Shown here: positions 18,331-25,351 of the stretch, in pieces
Position numbering within the stretch: position 1 is the first letter of the stretch
How the letters are laid out: the number at the start of each line of letters is the position of its first letter
Assembly (NCBI GenBank): GCA_966095765.1
Contig: CBHTSZ010000003.1
Span: forward strand, 87,887 to 151,886
Source: CBHTSZ01 sp966095765
GTDB taxonomy: Bacteria > Patescibacteriota > Saccharimonadia > Saccharimonadales > Saccharimonadaceae
Direction: 5' to 3'
DNA: 64,000 nt
Position numbers and translations under genes: made by a program
The notes under the pieces: generated by a model
Told to the model about the DNA's origin: nothing
Databases searched by the model: none
The model's input: the letters and a program-made list of their open reading frames with translations, nothing else

Positions 18331-18741
18331 TTATACGCTAAAGGCAAGCGGTTTGGGCATAGATGGCGTGAGCCTCGCAAGTCGCTTCTGGACCAACTCT
18401 TCGATCTTGCGCTCACTCCAACCACGACGACGCAGTTCATCTTTGAGCTTGCCGGTCATCGCTGTATAGAAACTGAGTCGATCCCTAAAGCCATGCTTTT
18501 TGACGATTGTGTCGAGCGATTTCACCTTGAGTTGCTCACGGAGCTCTTCGGGGCTGATGCCGAGGATACTGGCACGAAGCTCATGTTTGCGGTCGTGGTG
18601 CTGATAGACGCGCTCGAGCCGTTTCAACTGCTGCTTGTCGACAGAACCTGACTTTGCGAGCGCGGAAACATTGACGTTTGTGAGGCTTATCATGCCGATA
18701 AGCACCAGTGTTGCAAGCGTATTAGTCGCAATCTTTTTCAT
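18331..18741 (-). CDS. Secreted small helical protein, unknown
   Basis: A 136-residue protein with a signal peptide (MKKIATNTLATLVLIG.., cleavage near SALA-KSG) and a charged helical mature part. The segment ILGISPEELREQLKVKSLDTIVKKHGF resembles the short helical repeats of DUF2680-type secreted proteins. AAGGGGG lies about 8 nt before the ATG and a TATACT box about 55 nt upstream. The DUF475 gene follows after 8 nt with its own -10 box. Function unknown. Confidence 0.65.
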   Translation of the reverse strand: MKKIATNTLATLVLIGMISLTNVNVSALAKSGSVDKQQLKRLERVYQHHDRKHELRASILGISPEELREQLKVKSLDTIVKKHGFRDRLSFYTAMTGKLKDELRRRGWSERKIEELVQKRLARLTPSMPKPLAFSV

Positions 18742-18865
18742 AGTACTATCCCCCTTGTTTTACGTTATTTTGTATTCCGGGATGGTGGTACTAACCAGTA
18801 TAAACCCATAAATCTCGTGAAAAGAAAGTGCTTTTGGCAACAGGCATAAGCGGTATGATAGAGGT

Positions 18866-19960
18866 ATGACACGGGCTAAAAAACACCGCCCATCAACTCG
18901 TCGGTCTTATGTGAGCCGAGGGCTTTATGTGCTCACTATCGCCCTTGCCATTTTGATGATCGTGCCCGTTTCCGTAGCGCTCTCTGCCGGCCTCGCGGGA
19001 GTCAGTATCATCGTCTTTGGCGCCGCGCTTTTACTCGTTACGTTCGTTTACAAACAACAAAAGCAGTACCCGATACTAGCTCGGCTTGCTTTTCTCGCTG
19101 CCGTCTTTGGTCTCATTTTTCCGCAGGCCGCATTCTGGTTAACGGCACGGCGAGAAGACGTCACCCTGCACTTCAACCCGGTAACCTACCTCAGTTTTTC
19201 GGGCGCCACGACTGTGAAGCCTGCGAAACTCATTACTTACAAAACCATTGACGATAGCAAGCTCCAGCTTGCCTACTACGAGAGTAAGCTTCCAGGCACC
19301 CGACCAGCTGTCTTGCTCCTTCACGGCGGTGGATGGCGCTACGGCAGCCATCTCGAAACTGGTCGTTGGCCACAGGCACTCACGGAGGCGGGGTTCCAGG
19401 TGTTTAGCGTCGAATACCGTCTCGCAAACGACAATTACCATACGTGGCGCGATGCACCCCGTGATATCCATGACGCCTACACCTACATCCAAGCGAACGC
19501 CGAGGCCATGTCCGTTGATCCTGGAAAGATGAGCCTGCTCGGACAGTCAGCCGGTGGACACCTTGCCCTTCTCGAAGCCTATCTTCATAACGATGCCGAG
19601 TCAGTCGTCTCGCTCTACGCACCGATAGACCTCGCTCTCGACTATGCGACAAGCCGCGACAAGACTTCGGAACTCGACTTTATCGGCGGCCCACCAAAGC
19701 AGTACGAAAATCGCTACCGCGCCGTTTCACCTATCACCTACGTATCCTCTCGTGCTCCACGAACACTTATCATCCAGGGAAAAACAGATGACCTGGTTGC
19801 CACCAAAAATGCCACCAGACTCTCGGGCAGCCTCACAGAAAACCGTATCGAGCACGAACTTGTCTTGCTGCCTATGACCGGACACTCGTTTGAGAATCAA
19901 CGCGGCGGCTTTTCCACGCAAATTGCCGAAACCCGCGTCCTTCGATTTTTATTGAACTAA
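18866..19960 (+). CDS. Membrane-anchored alpha/beta hydrolase (esterase/HSL-like)
   Basis: The 364-residue protein has a basic N-terminus, two or three membrane spans (about 15-105), then an alpha/beta hydrolase domain. The domain has the HGGGWR oxyanion motif, YRLA, the nucleophile elbow GQSAGGH, and a C-terminal GHSFEN that supplies the catalytic His. This is the layout of HSL/BD-FAE carboxylesterases, here exposed at the cell surface. A TATGAT box ends 6 nt before the ATG: a leaderless start. Confidence 0.83.
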   Translation: MTRAKKHRPSTRRSYVSRGLYVLTIALAILMIVPVSVALSAGLAGVSIIVFGAALLLVTFVYKQQKQYPILARLAFLAAVFGLIFPQAAFWLTARREDVTLHFNPVTYLSFSGATTVKPAKLITYKTIDDSKLQLAYYESKLPGTRPAVLLLHGGGWRYGSHLETGRWPQALTEAGFQVFSVEYRLANDNYHTWRDAPRDIHDAYTYIQANAEAMSVDPGKMSLLGQSAGGHLALLEAYLHNDAESVVSLYAPIDLALDYATSRDKTSELDFIGGPPKQYENRYRAVSPITYVSSRAPRTLIIQGKTDDLVATKNATRLSGSLTENRIEHELVLLPMTGHSFENQRGGFSTQIAETRVLRFLLN

Positions 19961-20039
19961 AATGTTACAAATCTCACATACTGCTCATGGTTCAAGCGCT
20001 ACGCTTAGTACTGATAACGCTAAGTGAGAGGAGGGGTCT

Positions 20040-20201
20040 ATGAGCACGGAAACGACACAGCAAGGCAATAAACTACCTGTACCAGGTACGGTATATCAAA
20101 TACCAGTAGGCACCCACGCCGATCTCGACCTGCAGGACGATAAGGAACAGGTGCTGCAACGTTACAGTCACAGACTACGCAGGCGACGCTCTTCACGATA
20201 A
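20040..20201 (+). CDS. Small basic-tailed protein, 53 residues
   Basis: A short reading frame from ATG at 20040 preceded by a strong GAGAGGAGGGG ribosome-binding site. The product begins MSTETTQQGNKLPVPGTVYQ and ends in a cluster of arginines (RLRRRRSSR). It has no membrane span. A hairpin terminator follows 10 nt after the stop, so it is an independent unit. Unrecognised; the basic tail could bind nucleic acid. Confidence 0.6.
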   Translation: MSTETTQQGNKLPVPGTVYQIPVGTHADLDLQDDKEQVLQRYSHRLRRRRSSR

Positions 20202-20210
20202 ATCATCCCG

Positions 20211-20251
20211 GCCAGTTCTCGTTCTTTTTTTGGCGAAAACTGGCTCTTTTT
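20211..20251 (+). terminator. Terminator of the small basic-tailed protein gene
   Basis: GCCAGTT / AACTGGC stem with a 20-nt loop followed by TCTTTTT. Confidence 0.65.
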
Positions 20252-20340
20252 GGTACCGACCGCACCCTTGTTAGTGCCACCCATTCCTGCTCAAACCTTG
20301 ACATAAACCATAGGATTGATTAAGCTTATACTTGCGTGTT

Positions 20341-20453
20341 TTTTACCGGGAGGTTTATTTCACCGGTAAACTACCTCTGTTATCCACCCTTATTTACTAA
20401 CTAAGATAGTCGCGGATAACAACTTGGGGGCATGCAAGGAGGTTACAACCATA
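20341..20453 (+). promoter_or_regulatory. Structured leader of the LysM-Rpf gene, possible switch
   Basis: The leader contains a hairpin TTTACCGG (20342-20349) / CCGGTAAA (20363-20370). Inside its loop GAGGT (20350-20354) can pair with ACCTC (20373-20377) to form a pseudoknot. The same ACCTC can instead pair with GGAGGT of the Shine-Dalgarno region (20438-20443). A further stem GTTATCC (20379-20385) / GGATAAC (20414-20420) follows. This is an anti-SD/anti-anti-SD layout by inspection; no known riboswitch class was recognised. TTGACA and TATACT elements lie upstream (20299-20332) but are spaced too far apart to be sure of the promoter. Confidence 0.45.
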
Positions 20454-21071
20454 ATGCGTTCACTCGCACTATCGGCCGCCATCCTGCTGAGTGCAGTTGC
20501 ATTCACGTTTGGTAGTCCCGTGGCTCACGCCGCAACCCAAAAAGAAACTAAACCCGCTGCGAACATGGTCACCATCCAACCCGGTGACAACCTGAGCGAA
20601 ATCGCCACCACAAACGGCACCACCGCTCAACGATTGTTCGACGCAAATACGAGCATCGAAAACCCTGATCTCATCTACCCTGGAGATCAGCTCCGAATCC
20701 CGACAAAGGACGAAAAACTCACCACGCGTCCAATGCCAGCCAGCTACGTAGCTCCAGCTGTTGAGGCGCCGGCACCGGCCGCAACCCAGAGCTCATACAA
20801 GCGCCCACAGGTTGCCGCACCAGCGGTCTCTGGTGGTAGTGTCTGGGACCAGCTAGCCCAATGTGAGGCTGGTGGTAACTGGGCTATCAATACAGGAAAC
20901 GGCTTCTACGGCGGCCTCCAGTTCACTCTCTCGAGTTGGCAAGCTGTCGGTGGTAGCGGTCTGCCAAGTGACGCAAGTCGCGAAGAACAGATCATGCGCG
21001 GTCAAGCTCTCCAAGCCCGTCAGGGATGGGGCGCATGGCCAGCCTGTAGTGCCAAACTCGGTCTTTACTAG
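20454..21071 (+). CDS. Secreted LysM plus resuscitation-promoting-factor (Rpf) domain protein
   Basis: A 205-residue secreted protein: signal peptide (MRSLALSAAILLSAV.., cleavage near AHA-ATQ), one LysM peptidoglycan-binding domain (VTIQPGDNLSEIATTNG to YPGDQLRIP), an Ala/Pro linker, and a C-terminal Rpf-type transglycosylase-like domain. That domain shows WDQLAQCEAGGNW with the catalytic Glu, then GFYGGLQFTLSSW and QGWGAWPACSAKLG. Rpf enzymes cleave peptidoglycan glycan strands and are hallmarks of Actinobacteria. AAGGAGG lies 11 nt before the ATG, in a structured leader. Confidence 0.93.
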   Translation: MRSLALSAAILLSAVAFTFGSPVAHAATQKETKPAANMVTIQPGDNLSEIATTNGTTAQRLFDANTSIENPDLIYPGDQLRIPTKDEKLTTRPMPASYVAPAVEAPAPAATQSSYKRPQVAAPAVSGGSVWDQLAQCEAGGNWAINTGNGFYGGLQFTLSSWQAVGGSGLPSDASREEQIMRGQALQARQGWGAWPACSAKLGLY

Positions 21072-21090
21072 ACCGGACCGGTAGAACCCT

Positions 21091-21121
21091 AAAACCTCCG
21101 CGTGGTTGGCGCGGAGGTTTT
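21091..21121. terminator. Terminator downstream of the Rpf gene
   Basis: AAAACCTCCGCG / CGCGGAGGTTTT stem with T-run; shared with the converging gene at 21127. Confidence 0.9.
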
Positions 21122-21126
21122 CTTTT

Positions 21127-21738
21127 CTACTTCAGCCACAACCGCTCAATAAGCGGGATGATGCTTTTTCCCACTACTAAGCCAATAAGAAATGTTCCAA
21201 AAAGCGCTATTGCCACAATCACTACCTTTCGAGAGCGTGGAATACGCTCAAGTATTTGAGGAAACCTCAACATAAGCCCGGTAATCACGCCAAAAAACGC
21301 CACTCCAGCTATAAGCCTGACCAGCAAAACGGATTGTGGGCTCAGGCGCCTTACGGTTGTCGAGGGCTCATTCACACGAGGCTCACTCGGTATAAATGAA
21401 GCCGTAAATGTCGATCCGGGCTGATAGACTGCATACTCATTTTTGTAAACCGGGTAGCTAGTACGCACTTGCTTTTGAAGGTCCCCCGTTTGGCGATCGG
21501 TATATTGAAACTCATAGTCGAGCTCGTAAGAAGCACCTCCGCCACCTCTGATTATATTGAAGTGGCTTTTACGGTCTGTGACAGTTGCCACGATCTGTAC
21601 ACCGTTTATCAGACGACGCTTGTTGATTAGTTCGGTCACAGCATCGATAGCGAGATATCCGACCCCTATCAGCAATGCGAGCGATAATGACACTAAACTG
21701 ACATAGAGCGCCGGTGATTTCTTAAATTTTGTTTTCAT
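21127..21738 (-). CDS. DUF3592-like membrane protein
   Basis: A 203-residue protein with one N-terminal span, an extracellular beta-rich domain (VQIVATVTDRKS.., YELDYEFQYTDRQTG.., PGSTFTASFIPSEPR), and two C-terminal spans. This span-domain-span plan and the YxLDYEF strand recall DUF3592. Function unknown. A perfect TATAAT box is 11 nt before the ATG, leaving a leader of only a few nt. Confidence 0.6.
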   Translation of the reverse strand: MKTKFKKSPALYVSLVSLSLALLIGVGYLAIDAVTELINKRRLINGVQIVATVTDRKSHFNIIRGGGGASYELDYEFQYTDRQTGDLQKQVRTSYPVYKNEYAVYQPGSTFTASFIPSEPRVNEPSTTVRRLSPQSVLLVRLIAGVAFFGVITGLMLRFPQILERIPRSRKVVIVAIALFGTFLIGLVVGKSIIPLIERLWLK

Positions 21739-21764
21739 GGATGTGTTTCATTATACGCACGTTT

Positions 21765-21900
21765 TGGGGATGAGGGATATCGCTCCACTTCGTTCCGCTC
21801 CTCCGCTTGCTTGAAAAGAAAATACTCCGTGCTTTCTTTTTTACACTGCGCTACGCCGAACCCCCGATTCGTTTTGCTTCGCAAAACATCGGGCATTCGG
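21765..21900 (-). repeat. Broken second copy of the tRNA-Gln 3' end, with inverted T-arm
   Basis: Downstream of tRNA-Gln, 14 nt of its acceptor/T-arm end (21765-21778) and 12 nt of the T-arm 5' half (21857-21868) are repeated in the tRNA order but separated by 78 nt inserted in the T-loop. Next to the latter is an inverted version of the T-arm (21888-21900), which makes a long hairpin (21856-21900) with an inner TTTTGC / GCAAAA stem. Confidence 0.7.
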
Positions 21901-21920
21901 ATCACTCAGACACGGGCACG

Positions 21921-21948
21921 AAAAAATCCGACCAAGAAGGTCGGAGCT
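21921..21948 (-). terminator. Terminator of tRNA-Gln
   Basis: On the minus strand CTCCGACC, 5-nt loop, GGTCGGATTTTTT just after the CCA end. Confidence 0.8.
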
Positions 21949-21953
21949 TTTCG

Positions 21954-22027
21954 TGGCTGGGGATGAGGGATTCGAACCCCCGATCACGGGACCAGAACCC
22001 GTTGCCTTACCGCTTGGCCAATCCCCA
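21954..22027 (-). tRNA. tRNA-Gln (anticodon CTG)
   Basis: Complete 74-nt cloverleaf: acceptor TGGGGAT / ATCCCCA, D-arm GGCCAAGCGGTAAGGC, anticodon loop TTCTGGT, T-arm CGGGGGTTCGAATCCC, encoded CCA. A TACAAT box lies 26 nt upstream of the mature 5' end. Confidence 0.97.
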
Positions 22028-22068
22028 CTATGGTTAGCCGAACAGATGTAGATTGTACCAGAGGACGG

Positions 22069-22803
22069 CTATTTTCTCAACAGCTCTTTGACTTTGAGCT
22101 GGTTGTAGCCAAGTAGGTAGAGCGTGTAGTAGCTAAACGTAACCCATACGAGGTTCAGGAACAGTACCGCCACATTTCCCGGCACGGCCACAAACTGCCC
22201 TAGCTGGCCAGTATTATCCGTCAGTCCAAAGGTCCAGATATCGATGAGGAGCCACCAAAGTGGTGCGAGTGTCAGTAGAGCTCCGCTCACGAGATGGGCG
22301 AGTGGACTCAGCTTCATGCGCAGCGCAAACGGGACGGCAAACACTTCGCCGAGGATGATGACAAGTCCTACGAATGACGCTGTTCCAGTGCCGCCAGGCA
22401 AAAATTCATCGAGGATTGGCAAAAACGTGTCGATACGAAAGAGCTGTACGAGCGCCAAGATGACGAGGATCACTGCAGCTACACGGCCGAGTACGAGAGC
22501 GTATGGTTTGATGGGTTTCGGTGGGTTTACTGCTTTTGGAAGGATTATCATGATAGTTCCGAGTATATCGCTTTTGCTTATAAATCCATAGTGACGGCTG
22601 TCGGTGCTCTCGAAACGATTATCACCGACCAGATAGTACTTATTACCCTCGATACGCTCGACACGTTTGATAACCTCCATATCCCCACGTCGCGCCAATG
22701 TAATGTCACCGACCTTTGGCATGTGCTTACGAATAACGACGATATCGCCCGGCAGCAGTGTCGGGCGCATACTCGAACCATCAACTCGTCGGACTCGCAT
22801 CAT
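22069..22803 (-). CDS. Nickel-SOD maturation protease (SodX-like, S26) fused to a DoxX/MauE-like membrane domain
   Basis: A 244-residue protein in two parts. Residues 1-90 form a signal-peptidase-like S26 domain with catalytic Ser in DGSSMRPTL, Lys in EVIKRVERI and the GDN box (YLVGDNRFESTDSR). Residues 105-240 hold four membrane spans resembling DoxX/MauE. It starts directly after the sodN stop codon. In known NiSOD systems a sodX protease beside sodN removes the leader in front of the metal-binding His, so this is the likely role. The extra membrane domain is unusual; family assignment of that half is tentative. Confidence 0.8.
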   Translation of the reverse strand: MMRVRRVDGSSMRPTLLPGDIVVIRKHMPKVGDITLARRGDMEVIKRVERIEGNKYYLVGDNRFESTDSRHYGFISKSDILGTIMIILPKAVNPPKPIKPYALVLGRVAAVILVILALVQLFRIDTFLPILDEFLPGGTGTASFVGLVIILGEVFAVPFALRMKLSPLAHLVSGALLTLAPLWWLLIDIWTFGLTDNTGQLGQFVAVPGNVAVLFLNLVWVTFSYYTLYLLGYNQLKVKELLRK

Positions 22804-23205
22804 CTACTTCTGCTGTTTTGTATCAGCAAAGAGGTGTGCAACGTCATGGACCATACTAACCAGCTTGTCGGCTTCTTCCATGCTGACAGTCTGCTTCACG
22901 ACGCTGGCCTGCTTGGCAACCGCCTGGAGCTGCTGATGAAGATCAGGATGAGTCTCAAAGTGCTCAGGCTTGAAGTAGTCGCTCCAAAGGATATAGATCT
23001 CACGCTTGACCTTTTGGGCGTGCTTTTCCTTGTTCACGACAGAGCGGACAAAGCCATTGTACTTCTCGATACTATCGAGTTCGCCCAGTCCCTCGATCTT
23101 TTGGATCATACGGCGGCAAGTCTCAGCCGAGTGCATCATCGTATCGGTTTCATAAATCCCGCAAGGAATATCGCAGTGGGCGTAGGCAGTCTTAAGTAGC
23201 TTCAT
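22804..23205 (-). CDS. sodN: Nickel superoxide dismutase
   Basis: A 133-residue protein with the Ni-hook HCDIPCGIY (His and two Cys ligands) after a short 9-residue leader (MKLLKTAYA), and the family motif ILWSDYFKPEHFE. After removal of the leader, His1 coordinates Ni and the enzyme dismutates superoxide. AAAGGAGG lies 6 nt before the ATG, with a TATAGT box further upstream. The maturation protease gene follows without a gap. There is no Fe/Mn SOD in the window. Confidence 0.95.
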   Translation of the reverse strand: MKLLKTAYAHCDIPCGIYETDTMMHSAETCRRMIQKIEGLGELDSIEKYNGFVRSVVNKEKHAQKVKREIYILWSDYFKPEHFETHPDLHQQLQAVAKQASVVKQTVSMEEADKLVSMVHDVAHLFADTKQQK

Positions 23206-23311
23206 AGGTTCCTCCTTTGGTTACTATACTTATTGTAGCAAGTTCGTGTTTTTGTTGTATTTTTACCCAAAACACTTGTGCTTTTTCGGTGAACCCAGTA
23301 GAGTTCTTGTA

Positions 23312-23513
23312 AGCGATAGCAAAAACAAAAACATTTCAAAAAAATCGAAATATCGGATTTGTGATTCGCCCGTTTGTCTCCACCACAACAACTCAATGCC
23401 CGGGCCTCTGCTCGGGCATTAACGGTTTTAGACGCTCGGACCAAAGTCCTCGCTCATAGAACAAACCTATGGTTTTTCCCATCGCGCCAGCAAAAAGGCG
23501 CGACTTTTTATTG
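23312..23513 (+). ncRNA. Candidate structured RNA, about 200 nt
   Basis: This lies in a 341-bp gap between sodN and trmD, both on the minus strand. A plus-strand terminator (TCGCGCC 23482-23488 / GGCGCGA 23497-23503, then CTTTTTATT) has no plus-strand gene before it. Upstream are TTGTGC, a 17-nt spacer and TAGAGT (23276-23304). Between them are hairpins ATGCCCG/CGGGCAT (23396-23419), GGAC/GTCC, CATAG/CTATG, and a closing helix GCGAT (23313-23317)..AAAAAC with GTTTTT..ATCGC (23472-23485), which overlaps the terminator stem. Size and closing helix recall 6S RNA, but no class is recognised. The rest of the gap holds nothing else recognisable. Confidence 0.4.
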
Positions 23514-23546
23514 GGCTACGCTTTTCCCTTGGTCGCAAAATCGCAA

Positions 23547-24206
23547 TTAGTTGATTGAGGCTTTTTTGGAGTTGGCTTTGCGCCACTTCTCGATCTCGCC
23601 GTGATGGCCGCTGAGTAGGACGTCAGGCACTCTCATGCCTTGAAACTCTTCCGGACGAGTGTATTGCGGGAACTCAAGGGTTTCGCCATCGGCGAAGCTT
23701 TCAATCTCGGCGCTCAGTTCACCGCCAAGGACGCCCGGTATAAGTCGGACGATACTGTCGATGATCGTCATGGCTGGCAGCTCGCCACCGGTCAGCACAT
23801 AATCACCAACGCTCACTTCCTGGTCAACGAGCTCCAGGATTCGCTCGTCATAGCCCTCATAACGCCCGCAGATAAAGATATAGCCATGATCTGACTCGGA
23901 GTATTCACGAGCCAGTGCCTGCTTCCAGCGCTCGCCACGCGGCGTCATGAGCAGTACTTTTGCCGTAGGGTCGTTCTCTTTTGCCTTCATGACCGCAGCC
24001 CAGAGCGGCTCGATACGGAGCAGCATCCCATCACCGCCGCCATATGGCATGTCGTCAACGGAGCGACGTGGACCGAGACCAAACGAGCGGAGATCGATCG
24101 TCGAAAGCTCGACGATACTGTCTTTTTGCGCCTTCCACATCATCGAGTTCTCAAAAACACCCGTAAACATGTCCGGAAACAGTGTGATCACTTGGAACTT
24201 TTTCAT
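23547..24206 (-). CDS. trmD: tRNA (guanine-N1-)-methyltransferase
   Basis: A 219-residue trefoil-knot methyltransferase that makes m1G37 next to the anticodon, preventing frameshifts. Diagnostic segments are ITLFPDMF, LGPRRSVDDMPYGGGDGMLL, ICGRYEGYDERI and VGDYVLTGGELPAM. The start at the MKKFQVITLFP methionine is chosen by family alignment; the frame is open 12 codons further. It belongs to the conserved rpsP-KH-trmD neighbourhood, but a terminator separates it from the KH gene. Confidence 0.95.
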   Translation of the reverse strand: MKKFQVITLFPDMFTGVFENSMMWKAQKDSIVELSTIDLRSFGLGPRRSVDDMPYGGGDGMLLRIEPLWAAVMKAKENDPTAKVLLMTPRGERWKQALAREYSESDHGYIFICGRYEGYDERILELVDQEVSVGDYVLTGGELPAMTIIDSIVRLIPGVLGGELSAEIESFADGETLEFPQYTRPEEFQGMRVPDVLLSGHHGEIEKWRKANSKKASIN

Positions 24207-24240
24207 CTGTTCCAGCCTAACAGATATTGGGTTAACCACC

Positions 24241-24270
24241 AAAAAACCCCGGGGTTACCGGGGCTTTTTG
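24241..24270 (-). terminator. Terminator between KH gene and trmD
   Basis: GCCCCGG / CCGGGGT stem followed by TTTTTT on the minus strand. Confidence 0.8.
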
Positions 24271-24393
24271 GCACATACAAGGCTCTCAAACCTTAGATAT
24301 TTTTGGTTTGCTCGCATAGAGCTTTTATTTTTGAGTGATAGATGTACCACTCGGTTTCTCGCAGTTCAGATGTGTATGTTTGAACTAAGAGAA

Positions 24394-24807
24394 TTATATA
24401 TCGAGATCGTCGAGCTCGGCAAGCTCTTTTCGCGTGTTCTTGACGCGGTCAGACTCGTTATCCACAGTTTCCGCTGTAGAGTTGTCCACAGTCTGGTTAT
24501 TTGCGTCATCTGATGAGCTAGTATTTGTTGCTCGCTCGGTTCCCCGCTCGCCTTCTGGGCGGTCAACGTCAACAATCTTCAGGTTGTAACGTGCGTCATT
24601 TTTCGTACCAAGTGCTCGGAGCAACGAACGAAGGCTCTGAGCGGTTGAACCCCGCTTACCGATAACTCGGCCAAGATCTTCAGGATCAACAGTCAGCTCA
24701 AGCAGAACACCTTTTTCATCGATCGTTCGCTCGACTTTTACCGCGTCAGGGTTACCCACCAAAGACTTGACGATATACTCTATGAATTGTTGGTCAATGC
24801 TCGACAT
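24394..24807 (-). CDS. khpA: KH-domain RNA-binding protein (KhpA type) with acidic tail
   Basis: A 137-residue protein. Residues 1-80 are a KhpA KH domain with the GRVIGKRGS loop. The rest is a polar, Asn/Ser/Asp-rich tail with charged C-terminus (RKELAELDDLDI) not present in typical 75-80-residue KhpA. KhpA binds RNA and acts with KhpB in cell-division and elongation control. GAGGAG lies 8-9 nt before the ATG at 24807. It sits directly downstream of rpsP, as in many bacteria. Confidence 0.9.
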   Translation of the reverse strand: MSSIDQQFIEYIVKSLVGNPDAVKVERTIDEKGVLLELTVDPEDLGRVIGKRGSTAQSLRSLLRALGTKNDARYNLKIVDVDRPEGERGTERATNTSSSDDANNQTVDNSTAETVDNESDRVKNTRKELAELDDLDI

Positions 24808-24856
24808 ACAGCCTCTCCTCACTTAAAGTATCTGTCCCTTATATTGTATCACTAAA

Positions 24857-24889
24857 CGAAAAAGACCACCCAGGCACGAGTGGTCTTTT
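24857..24889 (-). terminator. Terminator downstream of rpsP
   Basis: AAAAGACCAC / GTGGTCTTTTT stem-loop on the minus strand, between rpsP and khpA. Confidence 0.8.
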
Positions 24890-24907
24890 GTTAGAGATAG
24901 AGAGGAT

Positions 24908-25267
24908 CTACTCCGCAGTTTCGGTTGCTTCTGCTTCCGCAGGAGCTTCTTCTTTTGGCTGGTTCTTGCGAAGCTTTTCAGCGTTCTTGATAGAAGCTTT
25001 CTTAACACCAGGTTCTTTGACCCAAGATGGAAGTTTTACCTTCTGATCCTTCAGGATACGAACGACACGTGGAGTTGGCTGAGCACCGTTGCTCAGGTAG
25101 AACTCGACCTTTTCGGTGTCGATACGAGTTTCTTTGGTGTGTGGATTGTAGCTACCAACGTAGGCGACTACGCGACCACTTGATGGGTGACGCTGGGACT
25201 CTTGGACGGCCAGGCGGTAGACTGGCAGCGCTTTACGACCGAGGCGTTGCAAACGAATTGCGAGCAT
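24908..25267 (-). CDS. rpsP: 30S ribosomal protein bS16
   Basis: A 119-residue protein starting MLAIRLQRLGRKALPVYRL with the GSYNPHTKE segment, both diagnostic of S16. The C-terminus is extended by an Ala/Glu-rich tail (EEAPAEAEATETAE). S16 stabilises the 5' domain of 16S rRNA. The ribosome-binding site is weak (GAGAGG is about 13 nt away). Confidence 0.96.
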   Translation of the reverse strand: MLAIRLQRLGRKALPVYRLAVQESQRHPSSGRVVAYVGSYNPHTKETRIDTEKVEFYLSNGAQPTPRVVRILKDQKVKLPSWVKEPGVKKASIKNAEKLRKNQPKEEAPAEAEATETAE

Positions 25268-25351
25268 GTATTAACTATTTCCTCTCATTAACACGATTTT
25301 TATAACAATCAGTGGTTCAGTATACCCTAAAATCTCGCTATGGTCAATCTG

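Noticed and set aside
20299..20453. ydaO-type c-di-AMP riboswitch before the Rpf gene
   Set aside because: The position is typical in Actinobacteria, but the conserved core sequences of that riboswitch are not visible; only the structural argument for an SD switch was kept.
23202..23444. 80-codon minus-strand open frame upstream of sodN
   Set aside because: Cysteine- and arginine-rich, low-complexity translation without start signals; it overlaps the sodN promoter and the RNA candidate.
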